A DNA stretch of 64,000 nucleotides from Tectiglobus sp965215755 (GTDB lineage Bacteria; Pseudomonadota; Alphaproteobacteria; Rhizobiales; Hyphomicrobiaceae). Below, in pieces: positions 52,544 to 61,826 of the stretch (position 1 is its first letter; each line of letters opens with the position of its first letter). The position numbers were made by a program, and so were the translations under genes. The stretch lies in the NCBI GenBank assembly GCA_965215755.1, contig OZ244119.1, forward strand, positions 558,001-622,000, in the 5' to 3' direction. A model generated the notes under the pieces. The model saw nothing but the letters and a program-made list of their open reading frames with translations. It ran no database searches and had not been told where the DNA came from.

Positions 52544-53218
52544 CTAGATTGGAGCACCGGAGCTCTTCTGTTTGGTGATCCGGTAGTACGACCATAGCAA
52601 TCGCGCGGCAACGGCCCTCCATGGTCGCCACCGCTCCGCCAACTCAAGGAGCTGCTTGGCAGATGGACGCTCGCCCAGCTGGTAGGCGTCCTGCGCTGCG
52701 ACCTGGAGCGCAAGATCGCCCGCAGCGAAAGCATCAGCACGACCAAGGCACATGATCAGAAAGATATCGGCTGTCCATGGACCGATACCGGATATTGCCG
52801 TGAGACCATCATAGATCTCGCCATCGGCTGTCCGATGCATGGTGTCAAAACTCAATTGCCCGACCGCTGCAGCATCGGCAATCGCGCGAAATGAACGAAC
52901 TTTGGGGCGAGACAAGCCGGCCGACCGCAGTGCCTTGTCGTCGAGTTCTGCTACGCGCTCAGCGGTGAATGGCTGGATCGCATTTTCACATCGCAGCCAT
53001 ATGGCATCTGCGCTCGCGACTGACACCTGCTGGCCAACAATGATGCGGGCAAGTCCTTCAAAACCAGGTGGTCGGCGGCGCAGAGGCGGCATGCCGGTTA
53101 CGTCGTGAATGTGCCGCATGACAGGGCACTTCCGCCGTAGTATGCGGATGCCCTTCTCGATATCAGCTTCAGTTTCAATGATCGGTCCCGCAAACTTGAC
53201 GGTGTTGACGCGTGCCAT
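52544..53218 (-). CDS. DNA-3-methyladenine glycosylase II-like protein (AlkA family)
   Basis: A 224-residue HhH-GPD base-excision enzyme that removes alkylated bases. FEGLARIIVGQQVSVASADAIW opens the domain and ISGIGPWTADIFLIMC is the helix-hairpin-helix; the catalytic Asp is Asp168 in FAAGDLAL. It is shorter than E. coli AlkA (282) because it lacks the N-terminal beta domain. The start ATG (53218) leaves a 55-residue stretch before the domain. It diverges from gluQRS. Confidence 0.85.
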   Translation of the reverse strand: MARVNTVKFAGPIIETEADIEKGIRILRRKCPVMRHIHDVTGMPPLRRRPPGFEGLARIIVGQQVSVASADAIWLRCENAIQPFTAERVAELDDKALRSAGLSRPKVRSFRAIADAAAVGQLSFDTMHRTADGEIYDGLTAISGIGPWTADIFLIMCLGRADAFAAGDLALQVAAQDAYQLGERPSAKQLLELAERWRPWRAVAARLLWSYYRITKQKSSGAPI

Positions 53219-53301
53219 TGTTATCCTTCACCGGAGCAGCTTGAAAACCCGGCCCAATTGGCTTCAATAGAACTACGTCACCTTGCCCGCGAGTCTGTCT
53301 A

Positions 53302-54204
53302 TTGCCAACCCAGTCCCTGCAGCCCACGCTAAGGTTTGCACCAAGCCCCACAGGCGAGCTGCATATTGGCCATGCATTGTCCGCTCTGATCAATCAACAA
53401 TTCGCACATAAACTCGGCGGGCGATTGCTGCTCAGGATAGAGGACATCGACACAGGCCGTCGGCGGCAAGCATTTGTCGATGGCATCTTTCGCGACCTCG
53501 AATGGCTTGGGTTCGAGTGGGAAGAGCCCGTACTGCAACAGTCTGATCGCTTCGAAATCTATCGCAGCTATCTCAACCGACTTGATCAAGCTGGTCTCCT
53601 GTATCCCTGCTTTGCTACCCGCAAGGAGATTGCAGAAGCGGCACAAGCACACGGCAGCGGCTTTGACCCAGAGGGCAGCCCTGTCTACCCGGGGATACAC
53701 AAGGATCTGACACTGGCCGAGGTGGCGCGCCGCAAATCTGCTAGTGAGGCCTTTGCGCTTCGCTTGAATATGGACCTCGCACTGAAGCACTTGAACGATC
53801 GCAGGTCGGCACCTCCTTTGCGATACCAATCTGTTGACCACCAAGGCCGCCTCACTCGTCGCGACGTTGACCCGGCCCGGTGGGGAGATGTTGTCCTGGC
53901 ACGCAAGGACAATGGTACCAGCTACCACATGGCCTGCACCATCGACGATGCACTCCAGAGCGTAACACATGTCGTGCGCGGCCAGGATCTCGAAGGGGCA
54001 ACCGACATTCATCGGCTACTACAAGAACTGCTCGGCCTGCCCGAACCGTTGTATCACCACCATGACCTCATCGTTGAGACGGATGGTCGAAAGCTATCGA
54101 AGAGTTTTGGAGATGTATCGCTCCGTCAACTCCGCGAAGCAGGACTGAGGCCTGACGACATTGTGGCGAAGCTTCAGAGCTTTCTGCTTCGCTATAATCA
54201 ATGA
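53302..54204 (+). CDS. gluQRS: Glutamyl-Q tRNA(Asp) synthetase
   Basis: A 300-residue truncated glutamyl-tRNA synthetase homologue that adds glutamate to queuosine in tRNA-Asp. RFAPSPTGELHIGHALSALI carries the HIGH motif, LLRIEDIDTGRRRQ follows, and ETDGRKLSKSFGDVS the KLSKS motif; the anticodon domain is absent, as expected. The zinc site typical of GluQRS is weak here (only YPCF is seen). The start is TTG. Confidence 0.93.
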   Translation: MPTQSLQPTLRFAPSPTGELHIGHALSALINQQFAHKLGGRLLLRIEDIDTGRRRQAFVDGIFRDLEWLGFEWEEPVLQQSDRFEIYRSYLNRLDQAGLLYPCFATRKEIAEAAQAHGSGFDPEGSPVYPGIHKDLTLAEVARRKSASEAFALRLNMDLALKHLNDRRSAPPLRYQSVDHQGRLTRRDVDPARWGDVVLARKDNGTSYHMACTIDDALQSVTHVVRGQDLEGATDIHRLLQELLGLPEPLYHHHDLIVETDGRKLSKSFGDVSLRQLREAGLRPDDIVAKLQSFLLRYNQ

Positions 54205-54278
54205 TCGACCGTGAGAGATCGATTGAGCCCGCAAAAATCCGTTTGGGCAACTGCGATATCCTGCGAATTGACATTTGT

Positions 54279-54290
54279 TAATACGTATTA
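54279..54290. promoter_or_regulatory. Palindrome in the AT-rich gap before the 143-residue gene
   Basis: TAATACGTATTA is a perfect 12-base palindrome followed by TTTTTT. It may be a weak terminator for gluQRS or an operator; neither can be chosen from the sequence. Confidence 0.35.
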
Positions 54291-54489
54291 GTTTTTTCTT
54301 CCGGATCTCGCTGGTGTGAAACACGTCTAAATATTGATACGGATTTTTATAAAATATTAAGAGAAACAAACTATTTCCTAATCACTGATTCTCATGTAGA
54401 GTGGACATTCGCCCGTAACTAACTGAGATCACGCAAAGAATCCCGATCCATTAGATTGTCATGGTCGGCATCAAGAAGAGGTTGAGATC

Positions 54490-54921
54490 GTGAACCGCCA
54501 ACAGATAAGCTGGAAAAAGGGTAACACCGGCTGGTTCCCCAGGTTCATTAACCTCGCTCGGACATCGCTAAGCAATTCCCATGAATGCTTATCCCGGGTG
54601 ACGTTCGGCCTTATTCGATCGGATGCCCGATCAAAGCAGTCGCGTGATCAAATCCGTATGCCGGCCCCGCCCCGCATTTCTCTGGCTTATCAGTTTGAAC
54701 GTGCAGCTCAGGTGGTCGAGGATGCGGTTTCGCGCGGCGACGCAATCCAGGCGCTCAACAAGCAGACTGCACAGCAGCTGGATGCGACAGAGTATGCCCT
54801 ACATCGGCTGTTCGACGAGATCCACAGCGTGTTGCCCCGCTTCGAGAAGCCCGTCTACGACAATGCGATTATTCGCACTGGAGAGGCCGAAAGTTTCCGT
54901 CCGACAGCCTTGGCTGCCTAG
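54490..54921 (+). CDS. Hypothetical protein (143 residues)
   Basis: The GTG start is preceded by GAGG at good spacing. The N terminus is basic and disordered (ISWKKGNTGWFPRFINLART, SDARSKQSRDQIRM); the C-terminal 80 residues look helical (ISLAYQFERAAQVVEDAVSRGDAIQALNKQTAQQL). There is no signal or membrane segment, and I know no family. It sits in a low-GC gap and is probably transcribed alone. Confidence 0.5.
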   Translation: MNRQQISWKKGNTGWFPRFINLARTSLSNSHECLSRVTFGLIRSDARSKQSRDQIRMPAPPRISLAYQFERAAQVVEDAVSRGDAIQALNKQTAQQLDATEYALHRLFDEIHSVLPRFEKPVYDNAIIRTGEAESFRPTALAA

Positions 54922-54993
54922 GCCATTCGCTGCGATTTAGATGATCCGGCCATCAGCGCGGTCACCTCATCGAATTGATCCGATCATGCCAAT

Positions 54994-55950
54994 CTAGCCG
55001 GGCATTTGTCCTGTCTGATTAAGCAGATAGATCGTTGCCGCTGCGGTGACCACCGACAAAAGCGTCCCCAGCGCGACAGCGCCCGACGCCGAATTCGTTG
55101 CCCTACCGTGTTTCTCGGCAAACAGGTATGCATTGGCACCTGTTGGCATCGCTGCAAAGACAGTGATCACTCCGACTTCCAACGGTGGCAGTTGAAAAAC
55201 GATGGCCGCGAGATACCAGGCGCCTATTGGCATCAGGATCAGCTTCAGGACAACAATCAGGCTGAGTGTCGGCAACTGCCCTGCAATGCGAAACCCAGTC
55301 AGGCTGAGGCCAAGAGAGACCAGTGCCGAGGGGATTGCTGCTTTGGCCAGCATCTGGACGATCTGATCCAGCTGCGGGTGAAGGCCAAGCCCCGTTTGAC
55401 GCCACAGCAGTCCCGCCAGGATTGCGAGAATGATCGTATTGCCAGCGATGTCACGAAACAACTGAGTGGCTGCCCCGAACAGAGAGTTATCGCGCGCGCT
55501 GCCCGCGATCACTAAATGAAGCGACGCCATCAACCACAGCAGCGGTGAGTGCAGCGCTACAATCAACGCGCTTGTGCCAGCGGATTCCGGGCCAAACGCA
55601 ACAAGGCATAGCGGGATACCGATCATAACGACATTGGCAAAGCCGGCGCTCATCCCGATCGCAACACCATCAGCTGCCGGCCGGCGCAGATAGATCGCTG
55701 TCAAGAAAGCAGCCAGGAGCCAGGTGCCGAGAGCGGCTCCGAAATAGGCACCCCAAATTCTGTAGGGCTCGACGTCAGGCAAGTCCGCAACGACCATCGT
55801 ACGGAACAATACCGCTGGGATCGCCAGTGTGAATGAGAAGGCCGCCAGACCAGAGGCCGTAGTTTCCGGAAGCCATCGGAAGCGGCCACCCGCATAGCCA
55901 ATCGCGATCAGCGCGAAGATCGGCGAAATGACCGCCAAGACATCAAACAT
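54994..55950 (-). CDS. AEC family transporter
   Basis: A 318-residue membrane protein of the auxin efflux carrier (Mem_trans) family with about ten hydrophobic segments. FALIAIGYAGGRFRWLPE begins the first half, and GMSAGFANVVMIGIPLCLVAFG and FAAMPTGANAYLFAEKHG are family motifs. Bacterial members move malonate, malate or similar acids; the substrate here is unknown. Confidence 0.88.
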   Translation of the reverse strand: MFDVLAVISPIFALIAIGYAGGRFRWLPETTASGLAAFSFTLAIPAVLFRTMVVADLPDVEPYRIWGAYFGAALGTWLLAAFLTAIYLRRPAADGVAIGMSAGFANVVMIGIPLCLVAFGPESAGTSALIVALHSPLLWLMASLHLVIAGSARDNSLFGAATQLFRDIAGNTIILAILAGLLWRQTGLGLHPQLDQIVQMLAKAAIPSALVSLGLSLTGFRIAGQLPTLSLIVVLKLILMPIGAWYLAAIVFQLPPLEVGVITVFAAMPTGANAYLFAEKHGRATNSASGAVALGTLLSVVTAAATIYLLNQTGQMPG

Positions 55951-56057
55951 TCAATCGCCTGTGATGACCGGTCCAGAGTAGGACCGCTGTATTTACAGAA
56001 CAATGTGCGGGACGAGCAAGGCTGCGGATTGACCGACATCGCATATCGGGCATGCGC

Positions 56058-57752
56058 TCATTGCGGCACTTCGATCTTGACCCAGTCGATACTCACAAGG
56101 CTTTCCGTCTTGGCTGGCAGATGGTTGTCGGTACGCGTTGTGCGAAACAGCAATGTGAAACGATCGCCAGGGACACGTAACGACGTTAGTTTGGGTAGTT
56201 CAACCCAATCCTTAGCCACGGCCTTCGATTGATCCAAGGATGCCGGAGCTTCAAACCGAATCGATGAAATATATCTCCGGCCCCTCTTTTTCAGTCGAAG
56301 ATAGATTGTCGAAACATAGCCGGCGAAGGCGTTGGTTCGCGCTTTGATATTACGCCCGTCCTTGACGTACAGCTTCAACAGCTCTTGTGAGAATTCACTG
56401 GTTTTGCGCGTTCGCTTGTCCCCCCGCACATAAACGCGGGTATCACGACCATAGCTGTGCGTGGAGAGCTGCAGCGATGACATGAGCCCATTGCCGTCGC
56501 GCTTGGTTACACCGATCCGCATCCACTCGGACATTGTCTGAGGAACAAACTCCAGCTTTGCCGTCATCGTCCAATCGCCCTTCGGAATCGGCTTCAGCAA
56601 CCGGAATATATTTGGAATGTTGTCCATGGTCGGCTTCTGGGTGTCGCTTAGGAGGACCGTCAACTTGCCATCCTCAACGATGTAGGAGTCCGGATCGGGA
56701 TTCATGATGTCCCAATCCTTGCCGAGCTCGTTGCCATTGAAGTCGTCGAAGAAATAGGTTCCAGCAGCGGCTGTGTTCGTTGTCTCCACCGGCTTCGCAT
56801 CTGCCAACTGCTTGAGATCATCAATGCGTTCACTGGCAAGCAGAGTAAAAGTCCCCTTTGGGTGCTTCTTCAAATAGCTGCGAAAAGCACCGGGGTCACG
56901 ACTGTCACGAATATCCTTCCAAAACGTAGCCTCTTGCTCGAAGGCCTTACCATCCCAGGCAGCGGGCGCCAGAGATGCCTTTTGATCCTTCTCGAAGAAG
57001 TAGAAATCGGTAAAAAGCGACGATTCCTCCCAGGGGATTTGCTTACCACCGGTGACCTCGTTGACCTCCGAGCGCGCCTGCTTAAACGACTGCTCAATCG
57101 TTTGCCCGGGCTGGCGGATGGCGCGGTGTAGTGCAATCGCATAAGGGCTGTACCCATTGGTGCCGTCATAAGCGACATTCCCCGGCTGGGTGGAGTAACC
57201 GATAAGGGTGCTGGCCGGCGCGTGCATCGGTGCGAGTCCCTGGACCTGCGAGCGGTAACCGCGCTTGAATGGATTGTTGCGGCATGAATCCAGAATCACC
57301 AGATTCATCTTGTTTCCCGCGCCTTCCAATTGCGCCAGCAATCCGCTTGCCGACACAGCTTCGGACTCGACTTGCGCCTCATTTTCAATGTTGGCGTCAA
57401 CCGGCAGCAGGTAGTTCACGCCCTTCACCTGTGTACCGTGACCGGCATAATAGAAGAAGCCAACACTGTCTTTGCCCGCGGCTTTCAGCTTGGCGGCGTG
57501 CTCCCGGAATGCCTCCTTCAGTGTTTTGAGGTCAGCGTTTGTCTGAATGGTCACCTCGAAACCGGCGTGGCGCAAAGCCGATGCGATTAACTGAGCATCG
57601 TTCTGCGGATTCTCTAACTCGCCGGAATGCTGATAGGCGCTATTCCCGATCAGCAACGCAATGCGCTTTGCAGCCCCTGCAGGACCCACCATCAGGATGA
57701 GTGTGAGAAAGATTGAAAGCGCCGCGATCGCAAAATTGCGTGGGTTGCACAT
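56058..57752 (-). CDS. Secreted caspase-like (C14) protein with C-terminal lectin-like domain
   Basis: A 564-residue protein. Residues 1-27 are a signal peptide (cleavage near AGA|AKR). Residues 29-260 form a p20-type caspase domain with the catalytic dyad His105 (FYYAGHGTQV) and Cys157 (LDSCRNNPF), characteristic of bacterial metacaspase-like proteins. From about residue 340, FFDDFNGNELGKDWDIMNP begins a concanavalin-A/lectin-like region of beta strands to the end. ATG 57752 has GGAG eight bases upstream. The substrate is unknown; periplasmic or outer-surface action is inferred from the signal. Confidence 0.85.
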   Translation of the reverse strand: MCNPRNFAIAALSIFLTLILMVGPAGAAKRIALLIGNSAYQHSGELENPQNDAQLIASALRHAGFEVTIQTNADLKTLKEAFREHAAKLKAAGKDSVGFFYYAGHGTQVKGVNYLLPVDANIENEAQVESEAVSASGLLAQLEGAGNKMNLVILDSCRNNPFKRGYRSQVQGLAPMHAPASTLIGYSTQPGNVAYDGTNGYSPYAIALHRAIRQPGQTIEQSFKQARSEVNEVTGGKQIPWEESSLFTDFYFFEKDQKASLAPAAWDGKAFEQEATFWKDIRDSRDPGAFRSYLKKHPKGTFTLLASERIDDLKQLADAKPVETTNTAAAGTYFFDDFNGNELGKDWDIMNPDPDSYIVEDGKLTVLLSDTQKPTMDNIPNIFRLLKPIPKGDWTMTAKLEFVPQTMSEWMRIGVTKRDGNGLMSSLQLSTHSYGRDTRVYVRGDKRTRKTSEFSQELLKLYVKDGRNIKARTNAFAGYVSTIYLRLKKRGRRYISSIRFEAPASLDQSKAVAKDWVELPKLTSLRVPGDRFTLLFRTTRTDNHLPAKTESLVSIDWVKIEVPQ

Positions 57753-57861
57753 TGAGCCACTCCGTCGCAAATCAGATAGACTTTCAACGTAGCAGACTAT
57801 GATCTAGCAGACAGCCGCTCAGTCCAGCGCTGTGGGAAACTTGCTCTGGCTGATTGCTGGC

Positions 57862-59157
57862 CTAGTTTCCTTCTTGCCTGTAGGCAAAGCTCACAGGGGC
57901 TCTGGATGTCGGCTTGGCAACCTGGCTCGAGAATGTTTGCGGCGCTGGATCCAGAACGCGATTGGCGAACTTCTGAACTTCCATCACTGCCAGGCCGCGC
58001 TGAGGCAATCCAGCGTTGGTGAAACGAACGACACCGTCAACTCCGGAAAAACCTGCAGGTCGGGTCAGATTGGCAGCTGTGTACCGCTGCCCCTTTGGGT
58101 GGGCCTTGGCAAGCTGCATGGCGATCGTCACTGCGTTGTGCGCCAGGCTGGCAATACGCGGCGGCGCGTTGCCGTTGGCTTTGGTGTACTTCTCAGAGAA
58201 ACTCCGCCAATTCCGAGGATCTGGTGACGGGAACCATCCTCCAACGTATGCACTCTCGCGGCCAATATTAGGATAGTCCCAGCCACCCGTTCCCAGCAAT
58301 TTGATTGTGTTCGTGTCCAGGCGTGCGTGCTTGATCGATGGGGCAACGATTGAAAGCAGTTCAGGACCACCCGGAATAAAGAGTGTGTCGACAATCACGC
58401 CGTTCTGCTTAGCAATCTCAATGCTCTCAAAGAGCTTTCCGGCTGGCTCCAGGATTCCGCCTGTGCCAGGTGGATAGCGTTCAAGACCAACAACGATGCC
58501 GCCGTTGCGCTGGACAGTCGCGCGAAAGACGTGCTCGACGATCTTGCCGTATTCATCATCGGGGATCAGAGCTGTGAACTGCGTCCGTCCCTGAGCGGAT
58601 GCGAAACTAATGATCCTCTCCACTTCCTCTGAGACGAGGAAGCTCAATAGATAAGTTCCGCTCCCCGCGACTTGAGGGTTGTTTGAAAAGGCCACGACCG
58701 GAATGCCAGCCGGCCGCAACACATCCGCAGCGGCTTTGACCGAGGTTGAGAAGAGCGGACCAATGACCAATTCCGTTCCATCTGCAGCGGCAGCTGTGGC
58801 AGCAGCCCGTGCGCCCTCGGCAGTGCCTTTGGTGTCTTTCACCAGCAGACGGAAATCAGATTGGCTGTTTTCAAACAGGGCAAGCTCGGCAGCCTGTTTC
58901 ATGCCATTCGCCACTACCGCGTGCTGACCTTTGGCTGACAATGGCAGCAACAAAGCGACTTTCGTCCCAACATTTCCGCCAATCGGAGCATTGGCCGCAG
59001 GTATTGACGCGGTGGCATTGCCTTGTGGGCTGGCAAGTTGTGATGCGGGAGAACTACCGCCCCCGGCACAACCGGCGAGGTAGATAGCCGTGGCTATCAG
59101 CAACGCGACTGCGGCGGCTGCTCTCAGCTGAATGAGATGGCCAAGGTCTGTTCTCAA
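57862..59157 (-). CDS. LppC/LpoA-like lipoprotein (penicillin-binding protein activator family)
   Basis: A 431-residue lipoprotein with lipobox YLAGC near residue 30. The rest is a periplasmic binding-protein fold of the leucine-binding type (KVALLLPLSAKGQHAVVANG, ELVIGPLFSTSVKAAADVL, GIPVVAFSNNPQVAGSGTY). Relatives of LppC activate penicillin-binding proteins. TTG start with AAGGG eight bases upstream. It is divergent from rsmI, the order usual in alphaproteobacteria. Confidence 0.9.
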   Translation of the reverse strand: MRTDLGHLIQLRAAAAVALLIATAIYLAGCAGGGSSPASQLASPQGNATASIPAANAPIGGNVGTKVALLLPLSAKGQHAVVANGMKQAAELALFENSQSDFRLLVKDTKGTAEGARAAATAAAADGTELVIGPLFSTSVKAAADVLRPAGIPVVAFSNNPQVAGSGTYLLSFLVSEEVERIISFASAQGRTQFTALIPDDEYGKIVEHVFRATVQRNGGIVVGLERYPPGTGGILEPAGKLFESIEIAKQNGVIVDTLFIPGGPELLSIVAPSIKHARLDTNTIKLLGTGGWDYPNIGRESAYVGGWFPSPDPRNWRSFSEKYTKANGNAPPRIASLAHNAVTIAMQLAKAHPKGQRYTAANLTRPAGFSGVDGVVRFTNAGLPQRGLAVMEVQKFANRVLDPAPQTFSSQVAKPTSRAPVSFAYRQEGN

Positions 59158-59363
59158 AGCGCGAACCCTTTAATACCGTAACCCTGCTAACGTGCCGCAC
59201 ATCGAACAATCGCATAAAACAGCCGAAACTTCGATTCGAATGCGCGGAACGGGTCAGGAACACGCATATTCGCATTGATTGCACCAGCGCAGTTGGTGGA
59301 TAACCGCACAAAACATCAAGAGTGGGGCATAATTGCTGCTTTTTGCGCCTACTCTAACGGAGT

Positions 59364-60308
59364 GTGATATTGGCGAACGTTGAAAACGAACAGCGACAAG
59401 GATCGGATACCGCTGGCGGGCTCATACAGGCCGTTGGTGCTGAGCTTGAGCGCCTGATGGCGAGCCCACTTGAGCCCGGCCTTTACTTCGTCGCCACTCC
59501 CATCGGCAATCTTGGTGACGTCACGCTCCGTGCCCTGGCGACCATGGCCAATGCCGACCGCCTCTATTGCGAAGACACACGGATCAGTCGGCGTCTACTG
59601 GAGCGGTTCGGGATCAATCGGCGGCTCTCAGTTTACCACGAACACAATGCCGGTGACGTTCGACCCGAAATCATGGAGCAACTTGAAGCTGGCGGGTCTG
59701 TGGCTTTGATTTCAGACGCTGGCACACCTGCCATTTCTGATCCCGGGTTCAAGCTTGCCGTATCCGCTTTGGAAGCCAATCACAAGGTTGTTCCGGTGCC
59801 TGGGCCGTCAGCTGTCACATCAGCTCTGACTGTCTCGGGGTTGGCTACAGACCGGTTTCTGTTCGCAGGCTTTCTGGCCCAGAAAAGTACAGCGCGGCGG
59901 CAACAAATCGCTGAACTCGCAGATATTCCAGCAACGATCGTGCTGTATGAGTCACCTCATCGCCTCAAAGACTGCCTCAAGGATCTTGGCGAGATGTTGG
60001 GAGAACGGCCAGCAGCGGTGGCGCGCGAGATCACCAAACGTTACGAAGAAATCAAACGCGGCAGCCTGACAGAGCTTGCTGCATGGGCGGATGATGTCGC
60101 GGCGCGTGGCGAAATCACGATCGTTATTGGCCAAAGCAAGACTGCACCGAGCGAAGACATCTCCGACGAGACCATTGAAGACCACCTCGGAGCGCTGCTC
60201 AATGATCACCCGCCTGCACGGGCTGCAAAGATGGTTGCGGCAGAGCTTGGCGTTCCCAAGTCGCGCGTATACGATATCGGACTGAAATTGAAGCAAGCCA
60301 AGCAGTAA
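59364..60308 (+). CDS. rsmI: 16S rRNA (cytidine-2'-O)-methyltransferase RsmI
   Basis: Methylates the ribose of C1402 in 16S rRNA. The 314-residue tetrapyrrole-methylase fold protein has GLYFVATPIGNLGDVTLRAL, the CEDTRISRRLL motif, ISDAGTPAISDPGF and VPGPSAVTSAL. GTG 59364 follows a GGAG that is too near; TTG 59370 would have better spacing. yraN follows after 20 bases. Confidence 0.96.
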   Translation: MILANVENEQRQGSDTAGGLIQAVGAELERLMASPLEPGLYFVATPIGNLGDVTLRALATMANADRLYCEDTRISRRLLERFGINRRLSVYHEHNAGDVRPEIMEQLEAGGSVALISDAGTPAISDPGFKLAVSALEANHKVVPVPGPSAVTSALTVSGLATDRFLFAGFLAQKSTARRQQIAELADIPATIVLYESPHRLKDCLKDLGEMLGERPAAVAREITKRYEEIKRGSLTELAAWADDVAARGEITIVIGQSKTAPSEDISDETIEDHLGALLNDHPPARAAKMVAAELGVPKSRVYDIGLKLKQAKQ

Positions 60309-60328
60309 AAGCTGAGAGAGTTCGCTTA

Positions 60329-60748
60329 GTGGCAGTGACACGCAGTAATAGCGCCGATCGCGGCAGAGCATCACGCTCTGCGAGTAGACACCAGCGCCGA
60401 CTGAGCGAAAGACGCGGCCGGTGGGCCGAATGGCTGGCAGCGAGCCTTCTGATCTGCAAGGGCTACCGTGTTCTGGATCGTCGCGTAGTAACACCGTTTG
60501 GTGAGGTTGATCTCATTGCTCTCAGAGGTCGGCGGGTTGCGTTTGTGGAGGTTAAATACCGCGCAAATCTTAGCGGCAGCGAGAGACCGATTACGCGCAA
60601 GCAGGCGCATCGGATTTCGAAAGCCGCCGAGCATTGGTTATGGCGCCAGAAGGCCTACCGTTCCCATCATATCGGGCTGGACTGTGTTCTCGTATCACGT
60701 GCCTGGTTACCCCGACACTATCCGGACGCATTGCAGCACACAGCGTAA
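60329..60748 (+). CDS. yraN: YraN family (UPF0102) putative endonuclease
   Basis: A 139-residue member of the YraN/UPF0102 family. RGRWAEWLAASLLICKGY is the N-terminal signature, and EVDLIALRGRRVAFVEVKYR contains the PD-(D/E)XK-like E-D-x11-E-x-K active site. The start is GTG after GAGAGAG. It is the second gene in the rsmI-yraN-gshB run. Confidence 0.9.
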   Translation: MAVTRSNSADRGRASRSASRHQRRLSERRGRWAEWLAASLLICKGYRVLDRRVVTPFGEVDLIALRGRRVAFVEVKYRANLSGSERPITRKQAHRISKAAEHWLWRQKAYRSHHIGLDCVLVSRAWLPRHYPDALQHTA

Positions 60749-60802
60749 CCGCCCGCCCTTCTTCATTGAGTTTCAATCTTCCGACACAGCAGGACCGAAC
60801 CT

Positions 60803-61744
60803 ATGCCATTGAAAATTGCCTGTCAGATGGATCCGATCGAACTAATCGACGTTCCCGGCGACTCGACGTTTGCGATCCTCTTGGAAGCTCAGGCTCGAGG
60901 CCATGAGATCTTTTACTACACACCGCCGGATCTTACTCTTGACGGGCAACGCTTGGTGGCCCACGGCGCAACTTTGAAGGTTGTCGATCGCGCAGATGAG
61001 CATTTTGAACTCTTCGACAAGCGCACGGTTGACCTGCGCGAGCTTGACGTCATCCTTCTGCGACAAGATCCGCCGTTCGACATGGGATACATTACGACGA
61101 CCCATCTCCTCGAGCGGATCCATCCCGATACACTGGTGGTCAATGATCCCGGGCACGTGCGCAATGCGCCGGAGAAGGTTTTTGTGCTCGACTACCAGGA
61201 CCTGATGCCGCCAACGATGGTGACGCGCAACCTCAATGATGTCCGTGCATTCCGCGACAAGTATCAGGACATCATTGTGAAGCCACTCTATGGCAACGGA
61301 GGTGCCGGTGTATTTCGCCTGAAGGACGGCGACACTAATCTTAACTCGCTCGTCGAGCTATTTCAGTTGTCGTTTCGCGAGCCTTTCATGGTGCAACAAT
61401 ATCGTGACGAGGTTCGCCAAGGTGATAAGCGCATCATTCTAGTCGACGGCGAAGTCGCCGGAATCATCAACCGCGTTCCGGCAGAAGACGAAGCACGTTC
61501 CAACATGCATGTCGGTGGCCGGGCGGAACCCGTGGAACTCAATGACCGCGATCGTGAAATCTGTGAGCGACTTGGACCGGCCTTGCGAGAGCGCGGCCTG
61601 CTCTTCACCGGCATTGACGTCATTGGCCCTTACCTGACCGAAATCAACGTGACGTCACCAACTGGCATTCGGCAGGTGAAAGAGTTCGGCGGCAATGACA
61701 TTGCGGCACTCATCTGGGATGCGATTGAGCGCAAAGTGAAATAG
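60803..61744 (+). CDS. gshB: Glutathione synthetase
   Basis: Joins gamma-glutamylcysteine and glycine with ATP. The 313-residue ATP-grasp protein has DSTFAILLEAQARGHEIFYY, RQDPPFDMGYI, VKPLYGNGGAGVFRL and LTEINVTSPTGIRQVKE, the family signatures. Its length is normal. It is followed by the cut-off comM. Confidence 0.97.
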   Translation: MPLKIACQMDPIELIDVPGDSTFAILLEAQARGHEIFYYTPPDLTLDGQRLVAHGATLKVVDRADEHFELFDKRTVDLRELDVILLRQDPPFDMGYITTTHLLERIHPDTLVVNDPGHVRNAPEKVFVLDYQDLMPPTMVTRNLNDVRAFRDKYQDIIVKPLYGNGGAGVFRLKDGDTNLNSLVELFQLSFREPFMVQQYRDEVRQGDKRIILVDGEVAGIINRVPAEDEARSNMHVGGRAEPVELNDRDREICERLGPALRERGLLFTGIDVIGPYLTEINVTSPTGIRQVKEFGGNDIAALIWDAIERKVK

Positions 61745-61826
61745 CACGATCTGGATGTTCGATCTTTGTTCTTGACATTGATCAGTAAGCGGATAACCTC
61801 TCCGGCGTGGTGTTTGGAGAGGCTCT

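Noticed and set aside
53329..54012. 227-residue minus-strand frame opposite gluQRS
   Set aside because: It is a shadow frame of an essential-length synthetase gene without own motifs.
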